In this document: positions 44,716 through 56,617 of the stretch, in pieces | Numbering within the stretch: the first letter of the stretch is position 1 | How the letters are laid out: each line of letters starts with the position of its first letter | DNA from: Adiantum capillus-veneris | Taxonomy: Eukaryota > Streptophyta > Polypodiopsida > Polypodiales > Pteridaceae | Length of the DNA stretch: 60,000 nt | NCBI GenBank assembly: GCA_014529385.2 | Contig: CM043954.1 | Span: 95,995,247-96,055,246, forward strand | Direction of reading: 5' to 3' | Made by a program: the position numbers and the translations under genes | The notes under the pieces: model-generated | Databases searched by the model: none | What the model was told of the DNA's origin: nothing | The model's input: the letters and a program-made list of their open reading frames with translations, nothing else

Positions 44716-45869
44716 CCCGACGTGTGCGTGTGGGAAAGGACCCTTGAGGGGTGATTTTTTTTTCCTGTTGTGTTGTGTTATGGTTAAATGTGATGAAGGT
44801 CTTTGTTTTTTTTTTGGTCACGTAGGTCGCGTTGCAGAGTGTGGAAGGGTGTGTGTGTGTGCGCGCGCCAAGGTGGCAAGGGGAAAAATAACGCAGGTTC
44901 CACGCTCTGAAAGAGAAGGACACGAGGAAAAAAAAAAGAACCACCAGTAGAGAGGGAGTGGTATTTGTCGTGCATGACAGCAAGAGAGAGAGAGTTTGAG
45001 TGTAGTGGTTGTTGTGGTTGGTGAGCAGTGACAAGGGAGATAATTGTAGGCAGTTGACGACTGAGAACAGAGAGCTGTGTGTGAGTAGGGGAGAGAGAGC
45101 AACCGCAAGTCGGTTGAGTGGTGCATGGAGGCAAGAGTAGAGAGAGGATGTGGTGGCTGGAGGCCGCTGCATGCGAACAAAGAGAAAAGGGTTGGTAGGT
45201 GTGTGGAGGTAAGAGACGGGGGGTTAGCGGGTGGTTGAGATACAAGTGTTGCAAAGACACTGCAGTGGGAAGGTGGTAGGCAACGAGGCATGCCATGTAG
45301 ATGGTGCTAACGCCCTTGATGATGGGTGTGCAACAATAAGATGGCCAGGGAGAAGCACGTTAGCGAAGGCTACATGCTTTGCAAACATGCCATGAAGCCC
45401 CTGTTGAATTAGCCGAGGATGCTTCGCTCCGTGCGAATGCTGGCGAGTATGTAATCCCGCTCTCTTACTTGCATGTGCACAACATCAATAGGGAAGATAA
45501 ATTACTATTGAAACTGTCGTGGCTGCCGTAATGGAGACGACGCAAGATGCTGCTCATACGCATTCCCTGCTGTGTAGTCAAATTTTCTGCCAAGCATCTT
45601 ACTCTGCACAATCTCCTATAGCAAGGCTGTCTTGAGAGAGCTCTCAAAATTAAATGTTATCTCCATCGTACGCATGCAATCAAGATGTGATTAGCAAAGA
45701 CATCATGCAATTAATGGAAATTTGAAGCAAAGTTTTAATCATAATCATGCGATTAATGGAAATTTGAAGCAAAATTTTAATCATAATCATACTACTTAGG
45801 ATCGAAGTTGCACTTATCTTTGCATGCATAGCCTTCGTAATGTTGAAATTGATTGGAGCGCAGTTCTTG
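44716..45869 (-). other. Probable element E leader/5' internal region
   Basis: It lies between the PBS and the inversion breakpoint. All three minus frames are open over about 44818-45172 because the strand is pyrimidine-rich (Ser, Leu, Pro, His). None has a domain. GT/GC runs occur at 44851-44868. Confidence 0.4.
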
Positions 45870-45881
45870 GCTTTGATACCA
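45870..45881 (-). promoter_or_regulatory. Element E primer binding site
   Basis: Minus strand TGGTATCAAAGC, four bases after the LTR end, a variant of the initiator Met-tRNA PBS. It is the same form as in elements C and K. Confidence 0.8.
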
Positions 45882-45885
45882 CTAT

Positions 45886-46354
<469 letters not shown>

Positions 46355-46925
46355 ATTCGTAGACATTGTGCACGTGAGGATTGATATTTGATAATACTAT
46401 CAGAAAGCACATATGGGCAGAACTGGATGACATTTTTTGGGGAACTAACTACTAGAAGGTGTTGCAATCAAGCTATTGATGGCTCACCTTATCCAAGGAT
46501 GCATCACTTTTTTGCAAAAGGGTGTGATGAATGCCAAGTTACAAGACCACACAATGGAAGGATAAGATGCCCTTACATCCTATTAAAGTGACCCAACCAT
46601 TCGAAAAATGGGGTTTAGACTTTGTAGGTCTAATTAGTCCGGCAACCCATAACACTCAATCCTGATACATTATTATTGCCACTGTGACTATGTGACAAAG
46701 CGGGCAGAAGCTAAGGCGACACGCAAGGCTGATGCAAGGTCAACCACTAAATTTCTCTTTGAGAATATTATTACACGATTTGGTTGTCCCTTTGAAATTG
46801 TGAGTGCAATGGTCTCCATTTTATAAATGAAGTAATAAAGGAACTCATGGCAAGCTTCATGATATCCCACCATAAGTCTACAGCTTATTATCCACAAGCA
46901 ATGGCCGGTTCCAAAAGGTGACGAC
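46355..46925 (+). pseudogene. Element D, right part: integrase relic
   Basis: It continues element D after the E insertion: IRRHC, then PRMHHFFAKGCDECQVTRPHNG (HHCC zinc finger), WGLDFVGLI-like (core Asp), HYYCHCDYVTKRAEA-like and STAYYPQAMA (HPQxNGQ equivalent). Many frameshifts. The C-terminal part is lost after KST. Confidence 0.83.
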
Positions 46926-46951
46926 ATCTTTCCAAAAGGTATGATCTACCC

Positions 46952-46965
46952 AAGGAAGGGGGGAG
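46952..46965 (+). promoter_or_regulatory. Polypurine tract candidate
   Basis: AAGGAAGGGGGGAG followed by TGTTTACTGATATCC, consistent with a PPT and LTR start for element D or a relative. No partner LTR is found, so the LTR itself is not called. Confidence 0.5.
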
Positions 46966-48953
46966 TGTTTACTGATATCCATCATTTGCTTGCTTCCATC
47001 TTAACCTTCCTCCTGACCTCTTAACCTCCCAATATTAGGGAATGTATGTATATAGCCCTATACTCAAACAAAATTTAAAAAAAGTGTAAAAGAGTAAGCG
47101 CCACCAAACAAAAAGCTTGAAATCTACAATATCTGTTCCATAAACCAAAACTCATAACGAGACATCATGCACAATGACACAACCCTTATGATATTTGCAA
47201 ACTAGAATTTTTTTTTCTTTGTGTACATATATGGCTAGTACACGAGAGTCATCCACTCGTACCTTGGGTGAGAGCTATCCTCTTTAATTTTCTCAAGTGT
47301 TTCACTGGTCTACCCTGTGCTTACCTCTGAATAGGATTTGGTAGATACACTAGCGTGCGGGAAAAATTTTGAGGAATTAGAATGGATGATACGTATCTTG
47401 ACCATGATTGATCCCTACACAGTAGAGAACGTCTCTCCTATTGCACAAGATTATTCTTTTGAGCAAGATGAATATAGAGGCCTAGCGACATTCTTAGTGA
47501 ACCTATGTGCATTTGATGATGAGGAAGATTTACTTGATTTCACGAATGGGACGCATGGTCTAACTGAGGATGAATTCATTTATCTTGATGACGATGAGGA
47601 TAGAGGTTTAGACTTAGAGCTACTAGCCAATCTATACAATATCCTATTTCCTTAGGGTAGTGCAATGGATAGGTTAGGGTTCTTTATGTTGTTTGATTCT
47701 GTTCAATAAGCGTTAGTGCCTCTTCCCATTGGTCTGCCTCCTAGAGGTATTTCCTATTGCTTTCTAGTGTATACGTATTGTGGTAGCTTGGCTTTCAAAC
47801 ATCACGCAATTTCCTTAGTTCATTCATCAAATTGAGCACGATGGCCATTGCAAAGAGGTGTTTCTCGTCCATTATCATTGCTTGTTGTCTTTTCTAGCAT
47901 TCATGTTTGTCTGCGTTAATCGTGAAAATTATTCAACACGTTTGCTTAGTATTAGACATTAGATTCGATATAACTTTACATTATAGTCCCTTGTCTAGGT
48001 TTATTAATCAAGAATTCTGGCTAAGCTAGTTTGACCAAGGTAGAGCATTAGAGATCTTCTGTTGATACCGTAGGAGATGCCTTCCTAATTTTCAATGGTT
48101 ATTTTAGGCTCTTAATCCAATATTATGAAGCATTGCATGCAATGTGCTAGTGCTTTCTAGTGGACTTAATCCCTCTTGACCTTTAGCTTAAGTATTATAA
48201 AGGGAGTTTGACTATTGTGATGAGCCTGGGGAGGGTGATAGTGTCAAAACGACCCCCCAAAGTTACACAATTGAAATTCAATGAAAGAAAAAGGCATCAA
48301 AAAGAAAAAGAAAAAAAAACAAAAAGAGCCCAAAACATCAATTAAGGCTCTACGTGGCAACATAATATATATCACAAAATATATGTCAAATAAGGAGAAC
48401 AATTCAAGTGATGATTTCATGTGTGATTTCCTTTATCGTATCTTAACTAGAAGGTATTCTAGGTATAGCCTCTAGTCAACCCTCAGATATGGAACACTTT
48501 GCTCTCATGATTAAACAATTTAATTGACTATAGAGAATCGAGAAGCTTACCCATGGTATTAATAGTTAACCTTTAGTATCTATTGACAGTTAAATTAGTG
48601 AACCCTAGACTTTTTGATTTGTTGACCTTTACAAGTGCTTATGAGTTTAATTATACTGCATTTAAATGTTTATTGCTCAACAAATTGTTTAATATTTTAT
48701 TACCAATCATTATGTGTGCTTATCATCGCATATGATTTTTAATTATCCATGTTCTTATGAGAGTGTAGTTACTATGCCATTTTTGGTTGATTTTGTAGTG
48801 TTCGAGTGAAGCTAAAGAGTCGAGCTCTTATAGAGGACAATTGCAATATCTTGTATAATTAAACTTCTTGATTGAGAGCACGTCCATGGGCCAATATTCT
48901 CACTAATCTTGGCCAATGAAACTTGGAATGGTGCAGCCTGCAGAGCCAAAAAC

Positions 48954-48956
<3 letters not shown>
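46966..48956. other. Mostly anonymous sequence; one acidic ORF at 47338-47655
   Basis: It may be an LTR or 3' region of element D. The plus ORF of 105 residues (MVDTLACGKNFEELEW to LANLYNILFP) is rich in Asp, Glu and Leu, with clusters DDEEDLLDF and YLDDDEDRGLDL. I do not recognise it and it lacks a partner gene. A-rich sequence is at 48280-48330. Confidence 0.4.

Positions 48957-48957
<1 letters not shown>

Positions 48958-49026
<69 letters not shown>
48958..49026. repeat. (GA)n microsatellite
   Basis: About 69 bp of GA. Frames through it are RERERE or SLSLSL artefacts. Confidence 0.96.
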
Positions 49027-49031
<5 letters not shown>

Positions 49032-49646
49032 TGGTGACCTCCATAGAGGGTTTTGGCCCACGAGCAGGAAGGAAAAAGTACTCCAGGGCCTAGGACATCC
49101 GGTTTGGTGCAGGCCTTGCTCGTTTTTGCCGTGGTCGACAGAGAGTCTTTCCTTCGACAGAGGCCGGTTCCCATGCCTACTCAGACAGAGACACTTCTCA
49201 AGGGTTTTGTGTGTGTGTAGGCGGGCCTTCTCATGGCCGTTGAGAGTCGGAAAAAACTCAATGCGGTTGGCTTTTGGGTTGATTTCTTTTGCATGTGGAA
49301 CTTCTAGAGTCAGATTTGATTGCTTCTTGTTGGCTTCCTCTTCTCTTCCTTCTTTAACTTAAACAATGTCCAATACGACCCTTTTTAAACCTTCTTCAAA
49401 ACTTCCTGATGTCGAATTGGAGTTGCCAAATTTCTCAAAGCTCTTCAGAAATGCTTCATGCTCGGTTGCTTGCCGGCATGTCTTCACAAATCCGCCAGTT
49501 TTTAGCAATTTATCTCAAATTAAGCTTTGTACATACCCGATTATGTTGCCGATCAGCAAAATTTGTGGAAAAAAATTTATCGATTAATTTGCTAATTTTA
49601 GGATCACCTCCAAATTGAAAATTCCATGTAGATAACTCAAACCAAA
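49027..49646. other. Anonymous sequence left of the element K LTR
   Basis: By its position left of a PBS it could be the 5' internal region of another copy of the K family, but no gag is recognisable. Confidence 0.4.
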
Positions 49647-49658
49647 GCTTTGATACCA
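49647..49658 (-). promoter_or_regulatory. Primer binding site adjacent to the K LTR
   Basis: Minus strand TGGTATCAAAGC one base after the LTR end. Its presence next to what is otherwise a 3' LTR implies a second element on the left. Confidence 0.75.
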
Positions 49659-49659
49659 C

Positions 49660-49767
49660 TGTTGGGAATTAGGGGAGACCAGTTGCTTAAAAAAATTCAA
49701 CACTTGCTCATAAACATCACCATCAACCTGTGAACCTCTTTTTCCAATTTCCAAGCGCGCGCGCACA

Positions 49768-49818
<51 letters not shown>

Positions 49819-50405
49819 CTAGACTATGATAGCACACACACCCAAGAGAACTAATTGACAAGGGAAGAGTGTAAGAGAGTGTAAGAGGGGTGTAGGAGAT
49901 GTAGAGATAATCATGGAGTACACAGAGAATCACAACATAGCATAAGAGAGAGGAGAGGGGAAAATTGAGAGCATCTACACAAGAAAGGCCTAAAGATTGA
50001 AGCCCCAAACTCCACGACACTTCTTGTGGAGTTTGGTATTTGATATTTGATTTATTATTGGTGCCAAAAATTGGAGGCCCCTCTTTTACACTTTAGTCCC
50101 ACTTTAGTTATGAGTGGTAAACACTACTTATTGCATGACCCTCTTAGGGTGAGTTCACTGTCCCATTTACAAAGCAACCAGAGTGGCTTATTGATAAAAG
50201 ATCTTAATTATTGTGCTAGGATAAAATGACTGAGAGAATTATTATTTGCCGGCGCCTCCTCATCAACTCCCAGAGTTCCAATCTACAAACCATCATGCAC
50301 TCACTGTTAGTAAAATTCAAATAGACAACACATAATTAACCATTAAGACAACTATCCCAATTGCAATTAACCACATGTAAAAGGAGGGTGCCTAGTCTTG
50401 TAACA
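49660..50405 (-). repeat. Element K LTR with PBS on one side and PPT on the other
   Basis: The 746-bp unit reads on the minus strand from TGTTACAAGACTAGG to CCTAATTCCCAACA. Its low-coordinate end is followed by PBS TGGTATCAAAGC (49658-49647), its high-coordinate end is preceded by the purine tract GGGAGGGA (50413-50406), and integrase lies beyond. It contains (GC)5 (49755-49764) and (CA)n (49769-49815). Confidence 0.8.
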
Positions 50406-51535
50406 TCCCTCCCATGAGGGATAGCAACTGTCCTCAATTGCTCACTAAAGAATCAACTGGACCGTGAGTGATGGAAAGTGTGAAGAAGGTCTGGGAAGTT
50501 GTGGATTTTTTTTCACGCATGCATTTCGCATCCGCTCAAGGGTGGCCTTTGAAGGTCAAAAGATAGCGGTTATAAACCATGCCAGTGTGTGTGGTGGTGG
50601 TCTCGTGATCAACTATTTGTGCAGGGATGAGTTGTTCTTCTTGGTCCACAAGTGAAGGTGGAATCTCATAAATGTGATGTGTAGGTAGGGAGCCTCGGAA
50701 AGGTCTTAAAAGACTAATGTGGAAAGCATTGTGAATGTGCCAATGTGAGGAGGTCTAAACAAAATGAAACATCATTGATCACAACAATTTTTTTGAAAGG
50801 ATCGTAAAAACGAGGAGCAAGCTTTAAAAAAATATTAGTATCATCACTTTTGATCCTTCGTTTTTCAATGCGAAGCATAACATAATCACCTTCTTTGAAT
50901 TGTGTGCCTTGCGGTGCTTGTTAGCATGCTTAATGTAAAGTTCTTGTGAGTCTTTAATGGTAGAATGCATAAATATTATGAAAATTAGCAGTAAAATCAT
51001 CAGCGGCATGCACAATATTGGAAAGACGTGAAGCAGGAGTAGGCAAAGAATGACCATACACAATTTCAAATTAGATTTACTTGTGGCAGTGGGTGGTGTT
51101 GTTATATGCAAACCGTAGAATATATAGGTAATTATCCCATTTCTTGGGGTGAGAAGAAACATAAGCTTTTAACAAGTCAATGATAATGCGATTAGTGACT
51201 TCGGTTTGACCATTAGACTCAGGATGGAATGCAAAAGTAAAGTCAAGTGTGGCTCCAAGATTTTCAAAAACAATAGTCCAAAAAGCACTACAAAATCTAG
51301 AATCTCGATCAAAGATTATAACTTTAGGCAAACCATGATGTGGAAAGACAACTTTAAGAAATAGAAGTGCAGCTTGATGTGTTGTAAATGTTTTCTTACA
51401 GGGAATGAAGTATGCTTGTTTGGAAAAACGGTCAATGACAGTCCAAATCATATCATGCTTGTGAAGAGTGAGTAGAAATCCAGTGACAAAATCCATTGAA
51501 ATATGCTCTAAAGGTTTTTGAAGAATTGACACTCA
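50406..51535 (-). pseudogene. Element K integrase with chromodomain-like tail
   Basis: The minus strand runs from LEHISMDFVTGFLLTLHKHD (first Asp) through [26 protein letters not shown] (second Asp), HPESNGQTEVTNRIIID (Glu) and DNYLYILRFAYNN, then a frameshifted C-terminus with a chromodomain-like RYLLTFKGHP near 50600-50700. It is the best-preserved integrase of the E/K family and was used to align the split integrase of element E. The N-terminal zinc finger is cut off at 51535 by copia J. Confidence 0.9.
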
Positions 51536-51536
51536 T

Positions 51537-52636
51537 TTGATCAAACGAGGCTTTTGTAACAGTCCAACAGAAAGCACATTGTATGTAAAGTGTGAAGGTG
51601 ATGTACTTCTCATTGTGGTTCTTTATGTAGATGATTTGCTGATCATTGGACCAAATGAGAAAAATATTGCTGAATGTAAGGCTGATTTGAATGCTATTTT
51701 CAAGATGAAAGATTTGGGGATGTTGCATCATTACTTGGGTATACAATTTAAGTAGTGTGATGGTGGTATTGCCTTGTGCCAGAAAAGTTACATAGAGACA
51801 TTGCTATGTAAGTTTGGACTTGAGGATTGCAAATCTATTGCCACTCCCATGGAAACAGGTTTGAAATTGAGTCTTCATGATACTGGTGATCCAGCAGATG
51901 TCACTCTTTACCAAACTGATGTTGGATGCCTCATTTATGTATGAAATAGGAGGCCGGATATTCAATTTGTAGTCTCATAGGTCAACAAATTTATGCATAG
52001 CCTAGGGTCTAAGCATTGGAAGGCTGTTAAGATAGTTTTTCGCTACTTGAGTGGAACTTTACATCTTGGTTTGTTTTATCCCAAGGGGGGGATCATTGCT
52101 GCCAGACTTACATGCTTTTTTGGAATCAGATTGGCCTGGTTGTTTTGACATGCGAGTGTCAAAACAAGTGGTTTTCGGAATCAGATTGGGTTGGTTGTTT
52201 TGACACGCAAGTTTCCACAAGTGGTTTTTTTTTCATGCTTGGTAGTTCATGTATATCATGGTTGAGCAAGAAGCAACCTATTGTGGCCACTTCTAGTTGT
52301 GAGACTGAGTACATGGCAATCTTCATAGCTACGGTTGAGTGTGTATGGCTCAGACGCCTTATGGCTGATTTAGGTGTTGGGACAGGACACTGCCAACACT
52401 ATCTACATTCACAGTCAAAGCGCATTGGAAATTCAAGGAATCCAATTTTTCATGCTCGCACAAAGCACATTGAGGTGCATTACCACTATGTCAAGGAGAG
52501 GCTCTCAACAGGAGAGATTAGCTTGGCTTATGTGCCAACACAGGACAACCTTGCATATCTTTTCACAAAGGCATTGTCTAGTGAGAAGTTCAAAGCTTTC
52601 TGCAAAGCTTTGGGATTAGTCCTCTTTGTGGATTGA
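51537..52636 (+). pseudogene. Copia J: RT end and RNase H, truncated
   Basis: The plus strand starts inside copia RT (GDVLLIVVLYVDDLLIIG, catalytic YVDD intact), then MKDLGMLHHYLGIQF, RRPDIQFVVS, a stop-ridden stretch including a short repeated piece (GGAATCAGATTGG at 52120 and 52177), RNase H SWLSKKQPIVATSSCETEY, KHIEVHYHYVKERLSTGEIS and the end LAYLFTKALSSEKF, the usual copia pol terminus. Gag, protease, integrase and half the RT are missing. Confidence 0.9.
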
Positions 52637-52710
52637 TCATGTCTTCAGGGCATGGCACTTCCCTTTACTCATGTGCCAGCTCTCGTTCACCGCATCACTC
52701 CTGGGGGATT

Positions 52711-52921
52711 TGTTACCATATACATGTGGTAGTGATGTGTGTGAACACACTTAGGACCATCGGAGCATTTTTCCCTCTCTAGGAGGTTTCCCCCCCCCGT
52801 GTGTTACATATATGCCCATCATTCTAGGGCTATCTATCTTTCCATTGCACACTAAGTAAAACACTCTCTGTTGTGTGCCTTAAGCTCCTTTGTCGTGTGT
52901 TTTCCTGCAACCCTAATTTCA
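52711..52921 (+). repeat. Copia J 3' LTR
   Basis: A tract CTGGGGGATT (52701-52710) precedes TGTTACCATATACATG. The end is taken at CCTAATTTCA (52921), where element K's RNase H code resumes on the other strand. It is about 211 bp, short as in many copia LTRs. Confidence 0.7.
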
Positions 52922-53273
52922 ATAGGTTATCTTGCATAAGGACTACACCGATACGTTTTCCACTAGCATCAATGACTACGACAAAGAACAGTCTATCAAA
53001 ATCAGGCTGATTTTGATAGACCGTTCTTTGTCGTAGTCATTGATGCTAGTGGAAAACGTATCGGTGTAGTCCTTATGCAAGATAACCTATTGAAATTAGG
53101 GTTGCAAGAAAACACACGACAAAGGAGCTTAAGGCACACAACAGAGAGTGTTTTACTTAGTGTGCAATGGAAAGATAGATAGCCCTAGAATGATGGGCCT
53201 ATACGTAACACACGGGGGGGGGAAACCTCCTAGAGAGGGAAAAATGCTCCGATGGTCCTAAGTGTGTTCACAC
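52739..53273. repeat. 535-bp near-perfect palindrome
   Basis: The left arm 52739-53005 and right arm 53007-53273 (267 bp each) are reverse complements around one base at 53006. Only a few mismatches are seen (for example AACAGTC against AACGGTC, CATATATG against the complement of CCTATACG). Each arm consists of most of the copia J LTR plus about 80 bp of element K RNase H code. A further direct copy of that 60-bp RNase H piece follows at 53272-53333. Confidence 0.95.
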
Positions 53274-53365
53274 CGATACGTTTTCCACTAGCATCAATGA
53301 CTACGACAAAGAACGGTCTATCAAAATCAGGCAATTGTAGTACTGGTGCATTTATCAAAGCATTC
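53272..53365 (-). pseudogene. Element K RNase H fragment
   Basis: The minus strand reads LINAPVLQLPDFDRPFFVVV and IDASGKRIGV, the start of a gypsy RNase H with its first Asp. It is contiguous, across copia I, with the RT thumb at 58800-59066. Confidence 0.82.
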
Positions 53366-54097
53366 TGCTAGGAAAGATGACGTAGCTAAATAGATATTTG
53401 AGTAGATTACTTAATGGAGAGAGATAGATTTCACACACAAGAGATTATAGAGTAGAGAGAGACAGAGAGAGTACACACGATATACGTGGTTCACCTAATG
53501 TTGGCTACGTTCACGCGAAAGCAACCACTCAATGGCTTTAGTACTTCAAAACAAGAAGTAGTTTACAAAGGGATTATACCCTTAATAGAGCTCCCACCTT
53601 GCTTCACTCTCACCACCTCACATCCACCTTGTTGCATCAACTTCACACTATGAAATGTGTGTAGAAATGGCCTCCTTTTATAGGCCAAAAGGGTTGCCCT
53701 CTCTCATGAGAGGCAGCCATGTGTAGCCGCCCTTGTGTAGATAAATCCAAATCGGACCCTCCAATCCGCCCATGTGTGGCCGCCCTTGAGAAGACAAGTC
53801 CGCTTTTGAATTCGGCCACCGGCCATTAACTTCCGACCATTGGCCACCTGCCAACCGGCCAACCGATCGGTCATTTTCCGACCACTTTTCGGCCGCCGTC
53901 CGGTCATAATATTCCAGTGAAAAGGAATATTCCGACGAAGCTGGCCGTGAAAATTTTGTTTTTTGGCAAGTGTTTTTTATTTCCGGCGAGTTATTTCTCT
54001 TCACGCACGATGGCTTCTCCTTATGATGGGGGCCTTACAAATGTGCGTTTTTACCACAGAAAATTACAAGGGGTAAAATCAGGCTTCATACTTAGCA
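53366..54097 (-). repeat. Copia I 3' LTR
   Basis: 732 bp. The GA region at 53453-53472 is short and interrupted. It has about 15 extra bases near 53965 and the 20-base GAGTTATTT region in common with the partner. Confidence 0.93.
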
Positions 54098-54115
54098 ATC
54101 TCCCACTTGGAGACT
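54098..54115 (-). promoter_or_regulatory. Copia I polypurine tract
   Basis: Minus strand CTCCAAGTGGGAGAT directly before TGCTAAGTATG. Confidence 0.75.
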
Positions 54116-54306
54116 GATCTCCAAACCAAACCTGTGACTGCTTTCAATCCTGGCTTCTTATCCTTGAATGCCGATTGAAGATGAGCAAAAGCTCAACTTC
54201 TCCTTGTTGACCACCTTTGTAAACATGTCTGCAGGAATTTCACTTGCATGCACCATTCCTAGCTTTAGCTGTCCCTCTTCCAAAAGAGTGCGTATGAAGT
54301 GATATC

Positions 54307-54653
54307 TCACCTCGATGTGCTTTGCCTTGAATGAAAGGTTGAGTTCTTTGCAAGATGGATAGCGCTTTGGCTATCATTGTACAAGACACAATTGTCTTGT
54401 TTGAATCCAAGCTCTTCTAAGAATCTGTGAAGCCACATAATTTCTTTGCTTGCCTCCGTCATTGCTACATACTCTGCTTCCGTGGTAGAAAGTGAGACCA
54501 CTTTTTGCAGCTTTGAAGCCCAGCTTACTACTGTGCCTCCAACCGTGAAGACATAGCCCGTAGTGCTCCTTTGAGTATCTTTGTCACCTCTATATCTGCA
54601 TTAGCATACCCTTGAAGAAAAATATCAGTTCCACTTTTAGATACCCTAAGTAT
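54307..54653 (-). pseudogene. Copia I RNase H
   Basis: The plausible copia RNase H pattern [19 protein letters not shown] (catalytic Glu) and [17 protein letters not shown] (Asp), after frame breaks from YANADIE-like sequence. About 200 bp to the PPT hold the pol end with stops. Confidence 0.88.
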
Positions 54654-55532
54654 TCACTTTACAGCTTGCCAGTGCTCTTTACCTGGGTTGTCCATGAACC
54701 TACTTACAACTCCCACTGCATGTGTAATGTCTGACCTTGTCCAGACCATAGCATACATAAGAGAACCTACCACTGCAGCATATGGAACTTTAGACATATA
54801 GGCTATCTCCTCTTGTGTCTTTGGACGCATATCCTTGGTTAGTTTAAAGTGACCAGCCAAAGGTGTAGAAACTAGTTTAGCATTTTGCATTGCAAACCTT
54901 TCTAGTATCTTCTTGATGTAGTCCTCTTGAGATAGCTTTATTGTCTTCTTCGTCCTGTCCCTTGATATTTTCATACCAAGTATCCTCTTTGCAGCACCTA
55001 AATCTTTCATTGAAAAAGATTTAGACAGCTCCTCTTTTAGGTCTTTGATGTCCTGCATGTTAGCACTTGTAATCAGCATGTCATCAACATACAACATTAG
55101 GATGATGAACATCCCATCTCCCAAATTCTTTGTGTAGACGCAATGATCTGAGTTGGATCTTCTGATTCCATGATCTAACATCCATCGATTGAACTTCAAG
55201 TACCATTGTCTTGATGCTTGCTTTAATCCATACAAGCTTTTCTGTAATCTACAAACCATTTTCTCCTTACCTTTTACTTCATACCCCTTTGGTTGAAGCA
55301 TGTAAATTTCCTCCTATAAGTCATCGTGAGGGAATGCCGTATTTACATCCATTTGCTCAAGATTTAGATCATGAGCAGCCACAAGGCTTAAGGCAAGCCT
55401 AATTGAGTTCATTTTTACAACATGAGAAAATATTTCATTGAAGTCAATACCTTTCTTTTGAGAAAACCCTTTTACCACAAGCCTAGACTTGTACCTTTTC
55501 TTCCCACCTTCTTCTTCCTTCAGCTTATGCAC
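54654..55532 (-). pseudogene. Copia I reverse transcriptase
   Basis: YKSRLVVKGFSQKKGIDFNE and QMDVNTAFPHDDL (first Asp), a TAG stop near 55315, then YEVKGKEKMVCRLQKSLYGL, KQASRQWYLKFN and ILMLYVDDMLI with an intact YVDD, MKDLGAAKRILGM and YAAVVGSLMYAM. A stop after EHWQAVK (54654) ends the frame. Confidence 0.93.
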
Positions 55533-56574
55533 CCATTTGTTTTGAACTGCCTCCTTACTTTAGGCAACTCAACCAACTCCCATGTTTGGTTGCGATGTAG
55601 TGAGTCCATCTCCACTTGCTTGCTCTTCATCCATTCTTCTTTGGATTCGTGCTGCATAGCTTCTTCGTATGATTCCGGCTCTCTAGAATCTGAGATCAAG
55701 AGATGGTTGAAGGAAGGAACAAACCTTTCTGGAGGTCTACTTGCTCTTGTAGACCTTCGGGGAATAGGTTGAGGCTCCTCATTTGGTTGATGTTGCACAT
55801 TGTCACCGTTTGCAGTCCTTGAGTCTTCATCGTCCTCAAGATCCATGTACTCATCACCTGTTTCTTTTGTTTGTTTTCTTTCCAAGTAATCTTTGTACAT
55901 ATTTTGTTCCTTAAAAATTACATCCCTAATCCTTAAGATTTTACCATCTTCAGGATTCCATAGGCGATACCCAAAGTCATCTTCTCCATAGTCATTGAAG
56001 AAACACTTTTTGGGCTTTGCATCTAGCTTTGATCTTAAGCTTCTATCTATGTGCATGAAAGCCTCACACCCAAACACTTTGAAAAATGCATAATTCACCG
56101 GTTTACCTGTCCATGCCTCTTCTGGAAATCCCCCATCCAATGCCGTTGAGGGTGACTGGTTGATTAAGTACACAGACGTACTTACAGCTGCCGTCCAAAG
56201 CTCAAGCGATAGGCCTGCATGTAGCCGCATGCTTCGTGCTTGCTCCATGATTGTCCCGTTCATCCTTTTCGAAATCCCATTTTGTTGAGGTGTCCTTGGG
56301 GTTTCCCTTTGCCTCCGAATGCCATTGCTAGCACAAAAGCTTTCAAAAGCTTGGCTGCAATATTCGCCTCCATTGTCGGATCTGAGGCATTTAACCTTGG
56401 TACTTGTTTCATTCTCCACAAAGGCTTTTGACCTTTGAAGGAAAATACATTGGAATTATTCTTCATGACATAAATCCATGTTTTTCTAGTCGCATCGTCT
56501 ATGAATGTTACATAGTACAATGAGCCACCAAGTGATGGTGTACTTGCACGACCCCAAACATCAGAATGAACCAA
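55520..56574 (-). pseudogene. Copia I integrase
   Basis: Starts MVHSDVWGRASTPSLGG (Asp), YVTFIDDATRKTW; shifts frame near 56410 to CLRSDNGGEYCSQAF (Asp), then TPQQNGISKRMNGTIMEQAR, where the catalytic Glu (usually NGVAERMN) is replaced by Lys (ISKRMN). NYAFFKVFGCEAFMHI follows and then the linker to RT with YEEAMQHESKEEW. Confidence 0.92.
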
Positions 56575-56617
56575 CTCAAGTTTTTAATTTTTTCTTTCAT
56601 GTCCTGATTTTGAAATT

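Noticed and set aside
44702-45296. Three overlapping 156-170-residue minus frames as genes
   Set aside because: They overlap in all frames, are low-complexity (Ser/Leu/Pro/His) and show no domain.
51453-51746. Minus frame across the element K/copia J border
   Set aside because: It crosses the junction of two unrelated elements and is antisense to the copia RT.
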